Assembly (NCBI GenBank): GCA_963667815.1
Contig: OY764021.1
Length of the DNA stretch: 64,000 bases
Reading direction: 5' to 3' (one strand)
Source of the DNA: Saccharicrinis sp963667815
GTDB taxonomy: Bacteria; Bacteroidota; Bacteroidia; Bacteroidales; Marinilabiliaceae
The notes under the pieces are model-generated. The model was given only the letters and a program-made list of their open reading frames with translations, made no database searches and was not told where the DNA came from. Shown piece after piece: positions 10,701-18,724 of the stretch (the stretch's first letter is position 1; every line of letters begins with the position of its first letter). The position numbers were made by a program, and so were the translations under genes.

Positions 10701-10778
10701 GGAATTGATCCTGAAATTACAGGAGTGGGGCAACCATTGCCAAAATCTTTTACGTTGGGAATAGATGTTACTTTTTAA
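7776..10778 (+). CDS. SusC/RagA-family TonB-linked outer-membrane transporter
   Basis: About 1000 residues. ATG 7776 gives the signal peptide MKLIKQILLLLIVGVSTISLNAQ; the in-frame GTG at 7761 only adds five residues. After it comes a carboxypeptidase-regulatory-like domain (about 28-105, SIILKNTTSGVITDYEGHYYF), a TonB-box region (DAVVVFGENKKDV), a plug domain (TIRIRGNNSLG, PLYILNGSPI, about 120-235) and a long beta-barrel ending in ITLGIDVTF-type residues. SusC proteins import ligands captured by the SusD lid. The small barrel and the M16 neighbour fit an oligopeptide importer of the RagAB type more than a glycan importer, and no glycoside hydrolase is present in the operon. Confidence 0.95.
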   Translation: MKLIKQILLLLIVGVSTISLNAQEMHSVEGVVTDVSTGESLIGVSIILKNTTSGVITDYEGHYYFGGLVPESVLQFKYLGYESQEITVGDRTIVDIQLKPVVHDLDAVVVFGENKKDVRTITGSVGKIDTKVFSAGTPTASFDQLLQGQVAGLAIQSSGEPGEKSTIRIRGNNSLGIRAKDDAELASANRANEPLYILNGSPISSDVFNTINPDDIVDIRVLKDGLSTVEYGTRGANGVIEIKTKRGIVGKSQYNVRYQHTVKPISGLGGISLMGSAEKLALERELEIVSGLGFVYTPTSTDSEEEIYIKNKRYGDLESVSTNWLKELSRIAQVKDLQLSMSGGVNDTRYYLSTSYYDEEGGYEKSWANRFTTRFNLDHNLNDKVSLGFDSSIGRSKSSKSATSPASLIYTLQPYETTSTSNFIARDPVSISGQYFEDPFEELNNRYSELTSWRLDLNTNLNWTIRDGLNVNAKAGITYNDGENNVVTLPNSFVEEAGKIKGEGAFSKNESKSLISRVNLSFDYSKHLGDHSFALSGGSEYIHTKNWGFGFNSIGISDKVDPEIGANPQATISTSKYRDALLGFYMRGNYNYNSKYNLTGSFRYDGSSILPDDKRFVPAWGLGAAWNIQKEAWFSDVTLFDQFKLRASYGVNYNSGGIRQTLGLPFYNFTNNNTYMGDRVINLVEFWNSDLKFERARQWSVAIDFGLLKHRIYGTIEGYIKKTDDLLATVDIPASNGYSSLLRNIGQLRNQGIELQISAVAIRTDYFRWTSSLNFAYNQNEITDLYLQDEIKVGDEGYFKVGEPINSAYVKHWAGVNPVNGMPLYYDEKNNLVAGGVAPQMTGFGTYTHPVTGGFTNIFNYRNIEVSTLFTYAWGGVNYNSLKARMIRNVKNGEVPYDGFMDDIWLNPGDEKPLPYPKFFSDTNVNSLFIENASYLRWKNIIVRYNIGEQLKLKGVESFKITAQANNLLTITGYEGIDPEITGVGQPLPKSFTLGIDVTF

Positions 10779-10788
10779 TAAAATAAGT

Positions 10789-12141
10789 ATGATACGAAAT
10801 ATAGCAATTTTAATGATTGGCTTGTGGGTGTTTTCGGCTTGTTCCTTGTTGGATATAACACCAGAAGATGTAGTATCGCAAGATAAGGCCTTTAGCGATG
10901 TGGAGTCTTATCAGATGGCATTGAATAATTTGTATTTAACACTAACTTCTTCGGTTATGAATATGCAAACAACAGATTTTGCATCCGATGATTTTGAGAG
11001 TGTAATACCAGGATATGCAGAATCAAATTATCACATTTTTAACTGGGATTATAAAACACAACCACAGCCTTATGTATGGACCTATCAATATCAAATTATT
11101 TCACAGGCCAATGTGTTGATAGATAACTATACTACGGTTCCGGTCAAGAGTCCGGTAGAACAGGATAAAACAGATCAGATATTCGCTCAGGCTTTGGGAA
11201 TAAGAGCCTGGAGCTTATTTAATTTAGTGCAGGTTTATGCAGCCCATTATGATGGCACAAATGGAAATGAAGATGGAATTCCTCTTAAACTTAAACTGGA
11301 ATTAGAATATCTTCCAAAATCTTCATTAGAAGAAGTTTATGGTCAAATTTTTAAAGATATAAATACTGCAGAAAATCTGTTTTCTGAAAGTAATTATAGT
11401 GCCTCAACAAATTATGAGTTTGGCTTACAGGGTATATGGGCTTTGAAAGCCAGGGTTGCATTGTTTATTTCAGACAAGGATACAGCAGAAGAGGCTTCGG
11501 CTCATTTTATTAATACAGCGTTATTAGATAAGGATAATTATTGGATGATGTGGGAAGATCAGTTTGGAACGTTGAACAATGAAGTCATCTTTATGACCCA
11601 TGATTTAAGTGATACTGATGATGCCGATTTAATCGATTATCATGAAATATATGAGAATAATAGTGTTCGATTAAGTCAGGATTTTGTAGACAGTTTTGAA
11701 GATGAGGATGTACGTAAAGAGCTTAATTACATCAGTTCTAATCATATGCCTTACAAATACATTGTGCCAGTCAATGAGCGTAATAACACAATTGACCGTA
11801 ATTTGAATTATAAGCACTTTCGTTTGGCCGAACAGTATCTTATTTATGCAGAGTCGGTATTGGAATCCAATGGAGCAGAAGCTTTGCGGGTGATAAATTT
11901 ATTACGACAAAAACGAGGAGCTAGCTTGTTGCAATCAACTCCTGATTTAACCCAAATATTACAAGAGCGTCGAAGAGAATTATTTTCTGAAGGGTTGAGA
12001 TTTTATGATTTAAAACGTTTGTCAAGCAAATTAAACATTGTGGTACAACGTAAAGATGGTAATGTGTTGTCACCTAACTCAGCTTTGTATATCTGGGATG
12101 TGCCCAAAGAAGAAACCAATTCTAATCCATATATAAATTAA
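10789..12141 (+). CDS. SusD/RagB-family surface lipoprotein
   Basis: A 450-residue SusD-like protein. ATG 10789 gives a lipoprotein signal with lipobox VFSAC. The longer start at 10765 would overlap the SusC gene by 14 bp and push the lipobox too far in. SusD features include TPR-like helices (QALGIRAWSLFNLVQVYA) and the conserved C-terminal block ILQERRRELFSEGLRFYDLKRL. It forms the hinged lid of the neighbouring SusC barrel and captures substrate at the cell surface. SusC and SusD genes are 10 bp apart. The substrate is not readable from the sequence. Confidence 0.94.
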   Translation: MIRNIAILMIGLWVFSACSLLDITPEDVVSQDKAFSDVESYQMALNNLYLTLTSSVMNMQTTDFASDDFESVIPGYAESNYHIFNWDYKTQPQPYVWTYQYQIISQANVLIDNYTTVPVKSPVEQDKTDQIFAQALGIRAWSLFNLVQVYAAHYDGTNGNEDGIPLKLKLELEYLPKSSLEEVYGQIFKDINTAENLFSESNYSASTNYEFGLQGIWALKARVALFISDKDTAEEASAHFINTALLDKDNYWMMWEDQFGTLNNEVIFMTHDLSDTDDADLIDYHEIYENNSVRLSQDFVDSFEDEDVRKELNYISSNHMPYKYIVPVNERNNTIDRNLNYKHFRLAEQYLIYAESVLESNGAEALRVINLLRQKRGASLLQSTPDLTQILQERRRELFSEGLRFYDLKRLSSKLNIVVQRKDGNVLSPNSALYIWDVPKEETNSNPYIN

Positions 12142-12144
12142 GTG

Positions 12145-12648
12145 ATGATGAAGAATTTAGTACTTGTATTAGTAATGGTATGGAGCTTGGTTTCATGTGA
12201 AGATCCTTACGAAAATATATCAGACGACAAAACATATAAAGGTAATCCCTTTGTTAGTCTGAGCTCAGAGCAGGCTTCAGTTAACCTTGGTATTCATTCA
12301 GGTAATAATCAAATTAACAGTGCCGGAGTTTTTAAAGATAGTATTGTATTAAGTCATGTTTTAAAAAATGATATTACAGTATCGCTACAAGTTGTTGATG
12401 AAGAAACTTTTGGAGATGAGAATGTGAATTTTAGTTTTCAGCATTCAGTAACTATTGAGGCTGGTAATAATTATGGTTCGTACACTATTGAGGCTTTAGA
12501 TATTCCGATAGAAGATATTAGTAAATATAAGTTGGCTATTCGTATCATATCCGTTGATGATGAGGATGTCATAGCTGGTTTATACGGTGTAAAAAAAGAA
12601 AATGAAGATCGCCAAAAGCGTTATAAAATCTATTCATTCAGAAATTAA
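12145..12648 (+). CDS. Surface lipoprotein of the SusCD locus, DUF4843-like
   Basis: 167 residues. GTG 12142, ATG 12145 and ATG 12148 are consecutive; an ATG is the likely start, directly after the SusD stop. Lipoprotein signal with SLVSC. The mature part is a single beta-rich domain with a SVTIEAGNNYGSYTIE stretch, a pattern common in the DUF1735/DUF4843 proteins that follow SusD genes. This is a resemblance, not an alignment. It probably sits at the surface with SusD and helps bind or pre-process the ligand. Small size and absence of catalytic motifs argue against an enzyme. Confidence 0.75.
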   Translation: MMKNLVLVLVMVWSLVSCEDPYENISDDKTYKGNPFVSLSSEQASVNLGIHSGNNQINSAGVFKDSIVLSHVLKNDITVSLQVVDEETFGDENVNFSFQHSVTIEAGNNYGSYTIEALDIPIEDISKYKLAIRIISVDDEDVIAGLYGVKKENEDRQKRYKIYSFRN

Positions 12649-12699
12649 AAATTAATATTCATTATAAAATAATGGTGTATCCATTTAAAAATTACAATT

Positions 12700-13410
12700 A
12701 TGAACAAAATTAATGTATTATTTGCCTTATTGTTAAGTACCATGTTAGCTTTTACTTCTTGTTCAAGCGATGATGATGAACTAACACAAGAAGAGTTAGA
12801 AGCAAAACAAACTGAGGAGTTATTGGCTACCATTAATTCAAACTATGATGCGTTTACATCAAAGCAATGGTCGTATAAGGAATTTCAACCATCTGATGAT
12901 ATGATTGCAGCTTCGAAAACGGAGGATGGCTATGCAGCTTTAACTACAATTGTAAAAGCTGAACAAGCTCAAAATTTTGGTTTGGTTGTTTCATTTTCCG
13001 AAGAAGGAAATACTGAGAAAGTAGATGTAGCTTTAAATGTAGCAGAAAATGAGTTAGAGGCTAAATTAATTGCTTTCCAGGATGCAATTGCAGGTTTTGA
13101 AGCAGGTTTTTTATATGATACTCAGGAATATTATATTTCAAGTATTCGCAGAGTTGTAGCTGCTCCTTTTGCTGCAGATGATAAGGAAATTGAAGATATA
13201 GTTGATGAGAACACAGGAGAGTGTATTTTAACGATATCAGAAAGTGATTTCTCATTGTTATCATATGAAGATTTGGTTTTGGCACAAAGAAAACTAGTAT
13301 CAGGTAATAGTGATAAAATTTATATGAACGAAGATGGTTCTCTTACAGTTGAAGTAACTAGTGAGGATTATGGGGTTTCAAAATACATTTTTACAGAAGT
13401 AGCCCAATAA
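12700..13410 (+). CDS. Unknown surface-exposed lipoprotein closing the SusCD operon
   Basis: 236 residues with a lipoprotein signal MNKINVLFALLLSTMLAFTSC (Cys21). The residues after the Cys (SSDDDE) match the acidic lipoprotein export signal that sends Bacteroidota lipoproteins to the outer face of the outer membrane. The mature chain is acidic with no recognisable domain or catalytic motif. A 51-bp gap follows the previous gene and a strong hairpin follows this one, so it is the last gene of the M16-SusCD operon. A role as an accessory ligand-binding protein is inferred only from position. Confidence 0.75.
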   Translation: MNKINVLFALLLSTMLAFTSCSSDDDELTQEELEAKQTEELLATINSNYDAFTSKQWSYKEFQPSDDMIAASKTEDGYAALTTIVKAEQAQNFGLVVSFSEEGNTEKVDVALNVAENELEAKLIAFQDAIAGFEAGFLYDTQEYYISSIRRVVAAPFAADDKEIEDIVDENTGECILTISESDFSLLSYEDLVLAQRKLVSGNSDKIYMNEDGSLTVEVTSEDYGVSKYIFTEVAQ

Positions 13411-13491
13411 TTTAGTTGTAAGCGTAAATTTGTTTATCAACTCGGTTTTTATAAAATCATGCTTCTGTCGCAAAGCAGGAAGTGTATTTTA

Positions 13492-13535
13492 TTGCCAGAC
13501 CTAAATAATTTGTAACACTTATTTAGGTCTGGTAA
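13492..13535 (+). terminator. Strong hairpin ending the M16-SusCD operon
   Basis: A perfect 14-bp stem CCAGACCTAAATAA/TTATTTAGGTCTGG (13495-13508/13519-13532) with a 10-nt loop, extendable by three pairs. The 3' tail is TAAAACTTTT, weaker than a classic T-run. Converging genes on both sides make a two-way terminator likely. Confidence 0.7.
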
Positions 13536-13637
13536 AACTTTTAAAATCTGAGTAAATCCTCACCCTTATCCTAATAACCGGGTTCGGTATAAAAGGATAA
13601 TTTTTGATTTTTGCACCCTTTACTCCCCAAAATAACT

Positions 13638-14837
13638 TTACAACTCTCCGGTATTGGCTTTTTTAAAGTAGGTTAATAGGCTGTTGGGAGAGAGCATTCC
13701 TGAGTTATTCTGCTTGTGTACTTTTACAAATTTTGTAATAATTTCAACAATAGGTAAAGTATCTGAGTTTCCTTTAATGCTTATACATCCGTTTGCTATC
13801 AGTGCTTGTACTTTTTTTACAAACTCTTTAGGATTTTGTGTCCACTCAATAAAATTACCACAAGATGACGTTTCCTTCATTTCTTTTTGATATTCAATTA
13901 GCTTGTCATAAATAACATGTAGTTGTTTTAGCGTATCAGGTGTATAGAATTTATTTTTTTTAGCAAACTTGCTTAACGATTTAATTTGATATTTGATACC
14001 CTTTACCTCATGTTTAATACTAATATCATTTTTACTTTTTAATGTGTCAATACAATGGATATAATCCAGAGTCAAAGACGGGCATGGCCTTACTATCAAG
14101 GTGTCAATAATCATCTGTTTTAATACAGGCCATGTTTCAGGAGTAAGTCTATTACCTAACTGCGAAAGTTGTTCATAATGTTGATTAATGGATTGTAATG
14201 AAGCCGTTTTATATTCTTCATCTTCCAGATTGGTTATTGGTGCATTAAAGGTTTTCAGAATGTTTTGAATAGGAACAATAATCTCCCGGGGCATTTTTGA
14301 GCAGGCGATGTTATTCTCAAGCTCATTTATTGCATTGATAAATGAGCTTTGTTCGCGTTGATGTTTAACCTGGCACAACCATTTGCTTTCATGTAATTGA
14401 TTTAAAGTTTCTTTAATCCGTTTAGGGTGACTGTTAAATGCGGGAAGCATTTGTAAAATTGATAAGTTCTTGCATTTATCAATAAAGCCTTTAAAAAGAT
14501 GATTGGCCTTCAAGAGTACTCCGGAAATCATTAAATAAAAATCCAGATCCTGAAGAAATATTTTATTTTCTGCAGTGTTAAGGTTGCCCGGAATATTCCA
14601 CGGGGTTTCGTCTAAACGACTTTTTATAGAATGAATATTAGTGATGTACTTGCAAATATTGGTGCATTTTTTTTCAGAAAGAGCTACTTTGTTTAAATAT
14701 TTTTCAAGTATACGCTCTATTCGGTTATAAAGATCGTTAATGTTCAGTGAGTCCTTGTTATTAAACAGGCTGTTTTTCCATTTAAATGATTTTCTAATAA
14801 TAATATTGTCTGTTATAGTATGGATAGTGGTAAGCAT
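13638..14837 (-). CDS. Unknown protein at the edge of the accessory region (about 400 aa)
   Basis: I do not recognise the family with confidence. The frame is open up to a GTG at 14912, but the first ATG at 14837 (MLTTIHTITDN) is the more natural start. The protein is helical, basic, Cys-containing, and has no signal or membrane segment. The C-terminal 70 residues (a Trp, then FVKKVQALIANGCISIKG, then IVEIITKFVKVH) loosely recall the C-terminal layout of RteC-type proteins of Bacteroidota conjugative transposons, where a Trp precedes a 'LIxAL..G.I' helix. This is only a pattern similarity. It lies next to an IS110 element and may be mobile-element cargo. Confidence 0.6.
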   Translation of the reverse strand: MLTTIHTITDNIIIRKSFKWKNSLFNNKDSLNINDLYNRIERILEKYLNKVALSEKKCTNICKYITNIHSIKSRLDETPWNIPGNLNTAENKIFLQDLDFYLMISGVLLKANHLFKGFIDKCKNLSILQMLPAFNSHPKRIKETLNQLHESKWLCQVKHQREQSSFINAINELENNIACSKMPREIIVPIQNILKTFNAPITNLEDEEYKTASLQSINQHYEQLSQLGNRLTPETWPVLKQMIIDTLIVRPCPSLTLDYIHCIDTLKSKNDISIKHEVKGIKYQIKSLSKFAKKNKFYTPDTLKQLHVIYDKLIEYQKEMKETSSCGNFIEWTQNPKEFVKKVQALIANGCISIKGNSDTLPIVEIITKFVKVHKQNNSGMLSPNSLLTYFKKANTGEL

Positions 14838-15042
14838 AGCGGTAAATTTTAGTTGGTTAATTCTTATAATTAATTTAACTAATTGATTCGAATATTCAAA
14901 ATACTTTAACACTCTATAACATTTGGCAAGCTGATTGATGGTGGGGGGGCGTAGTGCAGAGAGAAAAGTGATAAGAAAGTATATATAGTGCTGTAAATAA
15001 CTCTCCTCCTTATTAAGGCTGTATGTTTGTAATAAGAGTAAT

Positions 15043-15115
15043 GCATAAGCTTCTAAAGTTTTCTAAATTAGATATGAAGAAAAGAATTCTAATTACCAAA
15101 ACACGAAGCTTATGC
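15043..15115 (+). promoter_or_regulatory. Inverted repeat covering the transposase start codon
   Basis: GCATAAGCTTC (15043-15053) and GAAGCTTATGC (15105-15115) are perfect 11-bp arms around 51 nt. The right arm contains the ATG at 15112, so a transcript that includes both arms would hide the start codon. In IS110 elements the left end can encode the guide ('bridge') RNA. Whether this stem belongs to such an RNA cannot be decided by eye. Confidence 0.5.
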
Positions 15116-16188
15116 AAACGAAAGGTAAATCATTAAGTTTTAAAGGACAAAATATTTATATCGGAATAGATGTCCATTTGAAAAGTTGGGTAATATCCAT
15201 TATGGCAGATGAAATTTTGTATAAAACATTTTCACAAGATCCAAGTGCAACATTATTGTTGAAATATCTAGAGAAGCATTTTCCTGAAGGGAATTATTAT
15301 TCTGTTTATGAAGCTGGGTTCTGTGGTTTTAGTACTCATAGAGAGTTGTTATCAAAGGGTATAAAAAATATAGTAGTAAACCCAGCAGATATCCCAACAA
15401 CAGATAAAGAGAGAAAGCAAAAAGAAGATCGAAGAGATAGCAGAAAGTTATCACGATTATTAAAAAATAAGGCTTTGGAAGAAATTTATATTCCACCTTT
15501 ATCAGTTGAAGAATTAAGAAGTTTAGTTAGATATAGAAAAACTACAGTAAATGATTTAGGAAGACAAAAGAATAGGATAAAATCATATTTATATTATTCA
15601 GGAATTAATATACCTATAGAGTTGAGTGGGCCATCTAAACACTGGTCAAAGAAGTTTTCAGATTGGTTAAGCACGGTTATTTTATCAACAGAACAAGGAA
15701 CGATGGTAATAAGCGAAATGCTGGAAACTGCAGGATTTTTACGACAAAAATTACTAAGAATTAATAGAGAACTAAGGAAAATAAGTAAAGAATCTAGTTA
15801 TTCAAAGCTAATAAATCTATTACGAACCATACCAGGAATAGCATTAATTACAGCATTAACGATTATTACAGAATTAGTAACAATAAACAGATTTAAAAAT
15901 TTAGATAGATTATGTTCTTATATCGGTTTAGTTCCAACTACAAATTCTTCTGGAGAAAATGAAAAAGTAGGAAATATAACAAAAAGATCAAATAAGGCAT
16001 TGCGTGCAGCAATTGTAGAATCATCTTGGATTGCAATAAGGCATGATCCAGCTCTGACATTAAAGTATTTAGAATTAAGGAATAGAATGGAAGGATCAGA
16101 TGCAATAATAAGAATAGCAAAAAAGTTATTAAATAGAATAAGATTTGTAATTAAGAACGAACAAGAATATGTTAAAGCAATTGTATAG
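15112..16188 (+). CDS. IS110-family DEDD transposase
   Basis: 358 residues, full length for the family. The N-terminal RuvC-like domain has IGIDVHLKSW (first catalytic Asp), VYEAGFCGF (Glu) and KEDRRDSRKLSRLL (paired Asp). The C-terminal Transposase_20 domain has the helix-hairpin-like LLRTIPGIALITALTIITEL and the Ser-nucleophile region SSGENEKVGNITKRSNKALR. It catalyses insertion guided, in studied IS110 members, by an element-encoded bridge RNA. Codon use is more A-rich than in the core genes. No frameshift or truncation is seen, so the element may still be active. Confidence 0.95.
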   Translation: MQTKGKSLSFKGQNIYIGIDVHLKSWVISIMADEILYKTFSQDPSATLLLKYLEKHFPEGNYYSVYEAGFCGFSTHRELLSKGIKNIVVNPADIPTTDKERKQKEDRRDSRKLSRLLKNKALEEIYIPPLSVEELRSLVRYRKTTVNDLGRQKNRIKSYLYYSGINIPIELSGPSKHWSKKFSDWLSTVILSTEQGTMVISEMLETAGFLRQKLLRINRELRKISKESSYSKLINLLRTIPGIALITALTIITELVTINRFKNLDRLCSYIGLVPTTNSSGENEKVGNITKRSNKALRAAIVESSWIAIRHDPALTLKYLELRNRMEGSDAIIRIAKKLLNRIRFVIKNEQEYVKAIV

Positions 16189-16250
16189 TCAACAAAATAA
16201 ATTTGATTATAAAAGCATCCAAGGAATAAGAAGACTGATTTACTCCTCCT

Positions 16251-16682
16251 GCAGCCCTTAATGGTGTCTGTTTTTTAAAGGCTTCAGCTCTTATCTGTAA
16301 AAATTAGTATAGAAATGCGGCTTTATTAAATGTCCGTTAATAGAAGGTTGTTTTTATAGATCAAATTTATTAAGCCAAGGAAGAAACCGACGGCGATAGT
16401 TTTATACCGACGCAAGGATTCTTTTTAAAGGAATAAAGGGTGTCGAACCCCTTATTCCTTTGCCAAGGAAAGAAGACCTTCTTGCTCCGTATTGCCCGAA
16501 GAAAAGATTTTGAAAACATAATTCACTATAAATGAGTAAAAAACTTATAAATAATTTGGATTACAACATAGAAGGAGGAGTACCCAAGGAACGAGGGGGA
16601 AATATGTTCCAGACCTAAAGTTTGATGTTATAGTAGGCTGATTTCAAGGAACGATGCCCCTTGTTGTGATGTTCCTGGCTTT
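16251..16682. other. Non-coding, hairpin-containing stretch after the IS
   Basis: No ORF of note. The main structure is a 14-bp stem with one mismatch at 16427-16461 (AAAGGAATAAAGGG with CCCCTTATTCCTTT, loop TGTCGAA). GGAGGAGTAC occurs at 16574-16583 and again at 18632-18641; its reverse complement without the last base (TACTCCTCC) is at the right edge of the IS (16241-16249). These copies bracket the repeat region, so the IS may have landed in one of them. Confidence 0.5.
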
Positions 16683-17985
16683 CAGCCTGAAAATTTATTC
16701 ACAAAAGTTACGAGTAGTATAGCCACCCTTGTTTTATGGCTCACCAGCTGATGCCGTTTATAACCCATCTCAAGAGAAGATAATTTTATTACAATGGAGT
16801 TTCTCCTGTAAAATGATTAACGGCCTGAAAGGTCAAATCATTTTAGCCCAATGCAAACGAAGTGACGCATTGGGTAATATACCATAGAATCATAGCGTCC
16901 TGAATGAACTAAAAATTGAGCTGTCCTTACAGGACGTTAATTTACATGGTGGTAAAAACCCCAGGCGATGCCTGGGTCTGAACTGAGTTGGGCCTTCAGC
17001 CCGAAAATTTATTCACAAAAGTTGCCAGTAGTATAGCCACCCTTGTTTTATGGCTCACCAGCTGATGCCGTTTATAACCCATCTCAAGAGACGATAATTT
17101 TATTACAATGGAGTTTCTCCTGAAAAATGATTAACGGCCTGAAAGGTCAAATCATTTTAGCCCAATGCAAACGAAGTGACGCATTGGGTAATATACCATA
17201 GAATCATAGCGTCCTGAATGGGCAACTAAAAATTGAGTTGTCCTTACAGGACGTTAATTTACATGGTGGTAAAAACCCCAGGCGATGCCTGGGTCTGAAC
17301 TGAGTTGGGCCTTCAGCCTGAAAATTTATTCACAAAAGTTGCCAGTAGTATAGCCACCCTTGTTTTATGGCTCACCAGCTGATGCCGTTTATAACCAATC
17401 TCAAGAGACGATAATTTTATTACAATGGAGTTTCTCCTGAAAAATGATTAACGGCCTGAAAGGTCAAATCATTTTAGCCCAATGCAAACGAAGTGACGCA
17501 TTGGGTAATATACCATAGAATCATAGCGTCCTGAATGAACTAAAAATTGAGCTGTCCTTACAGGACGTTAATTTACATGGTGGTAAAAACCCCAGGCGAT
17601 GCCTGGGTCTGAACTGAGTTGGGCCTTCAGCCCGAAAATTTATTCACAAAAGTTGCCAGTAGTATAGCCACCCTTGTTTTATGGATCAATTGCTGATACC
17701 GTTTATAACCAATCTCAAGAGACGATAATTTTATTACAATGGAGTTTCTCCTGAAAAATGATTAACGGCCTGAAAGGTCAAATCATTTTAGCCCAATGCA
17801 AACGAAGTGACGCATTGGGTAATATACCATAGAATCATAGCGTCCTGAATGGGCAACTAAAAATTGAGTTGTCCTTACAGGACGATGATTTGCATGGTGG
17901 ATAATTCCCCAGGCGATGCCTGGGGCTGAATCGTCAGATCAACGAAGTTAATTGAGTTGGACTTTCAGCCTGTAAATTCATTCAC
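16683..17985. repeat. Tandem array of four ~315-bp complex repeats
   Basis: Four head-to-tail units start at 16755, 17069, 17386 and 17700 (lengths 314, 317, 314 and a diverging last unit), preceded by 72 bp of the unit's tail. Each unit holds several stem-loops: CCCAATGC/GCATTGGG, a GCGTCCTG/CAGGACGT arm pair, CCCAGGC-gat-GCCTGGG, and a GGCCT/AGGTC hairpin nested in AAATGATT/AATCATTT. Units alternate between form A (1, 3: AATGAACT, GAGCTG) and form B (2, 4: AATGGGCAACT, GAGTTG), and 631 bp separates like units, so the true duplicated unit is an A-B dimer. No coding capacity. Confidence 0.85.
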
Positions 17986-18066
17986 AGGAGTATGGAATGA
18001 TGTAACCGATGACTATTTTCTTAATAAATAGATATTTACAAGAGGCTGAAAGCCTCATATATTACA

Positions 18067-18087
18067 ACTTGGGGCATCGCCCCAAGT
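18067..18087. repeat. Triloop hairpin
   Basis: ACTTGGGGC-atc-GCCCCAAGT, a perfect 9-bp stem, lying between array unit 4 and the isolated fifth unit. It is the same stem-plus-ATC/GAT-loop design seen inside the array. Confidence 0.6.
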
Positions 18088-18175
18088 AACTTAGCATTAT
18101 GTATATTCAGGCTGAAAGTCTGATACTTAAAAAATTGTTTCAGGCTTACAGTCTGAGGTTTTATGGTACCAATTA

Positions 18176-18194
18176 CAAGGGGCGATGCCCCTTG
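18176..18194. repeat. Triloop hairpin
   Basis: CAAGGGGC-gat-GCCCCTTG, a perfect 8-bp stem with a GAT loop. A half-decayed relative (AAGGAACGATGCCCCTT) lies near 16646. Confidence 0.6.
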
Positions 18195-18227
18195 CTGTGA
18201 TGTTAAAGGCTTATAGCCTGAGGGTAT

Positions 18228-18475
18228 CGTTTATAACCAATCTCAAGAGACGATAATTTTATTACAATGGAGTTTCTCCTGAAATATGATTAACGGCCTG
18301 AAAGGTCAAATCATTTTAGCCCAATGCAAACGAAGTGACGCATTGGGTAATATACCATAGAATCATAGCGTCCTGAATGGGCAACTAAAAATTGAGTTGT
18401 CCTTACAGGACGATGATTTGCATGGTGGATAATTCCCCAGACGATGCCTGGGTCTGAAATGAATTGGCCTTCAGC
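18228..18475. repeat. Fifth, separated copy of the 315-bp repeat (form B)
   Basis: This copy begins with the same CGTTTATAACC and keeps the form-B marker AATGGGCAACT. Its second half matches array unit 4 (GACGATGATTTGCATGG, then a CCCCAGACGATGCCTGGG hairpin) rather than units 1-3. It is separated from the array by about 240 bp of other hairpins. Confidence 0.8.
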
Positions 18476-18724
18476 CTGAAATTTATTTACAGGAATAAGA
18501 TGTTTCAGAATGAAACAAAAAATCCTGTCAATCCTGTTTATCCTGTCTGTTTATTTAATGTAGGTAAGAATCAGTATCTTTCAATTAAAACTATTTCTAT
18601 ATCAACGGAAACAGCTCTTCTTCATCAATCTGGAGGAGTACGGTGAGGTAAGAACCGGGAGGAGATTCTAGACCTATTGAAAGTAAAATAATAAAGTATT
18701 AGGAGTTTATTGCAGTTAGATTAG
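18476..18724. other. Non-coding stretch with a 9-bp ATCCTGT repeat
   Basis: ATCCTGT occurs at 18522, 18531 and 18540, an exact 9-bp period, in the 'AATCCTGTTnATCCTGT' style common as intergenic debris in many bacteria. A short open frame crosses it but is not protein-like. GGAGGAGTAC is repeated at 18632. Confidence 0.5.

Larger units (their letters stand above)
15003..16250 (+). mobile_element. IS110-family insertion sequence
   Basis: The DEDD transposase at 15112-16188 is flanked by identical CTCCTCCT octamers at 15003-15010 and 16243-16250, which I take as the probable target/core repeat. This gives an element of about 1.24 kb. The left non-coding end (about 100 nt) contains an 11-bp inverted repeat. 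The right end is about 55 nt. IS110 elements lack terminal inverted repeats, so boundaries are inferred from the octamer only. Confidence 0.6.

Noticed and set aside
13684..13890. Plus-strand ORF opposite the unknown protein
   Set aside because: A shadow of the longer minus-strand frame with no signal of its own.
16683..18475. CRISPR array
   Set aside because: The repeats are about 315 bp, not 25-45 bp, without short unique spacers, and no cas gene is present.
18464..18646. 60-codon ORF
   Set aside because: It crosses the ATCCTGT repeat and the fifth unit's tail; the peptide is low-complexity and has no start context.
16251..18724. Retron or diversity-generating retroelement
   Set aside because: No reverse transcriptase or template/variable repeat pair is found in or near the repeat region.
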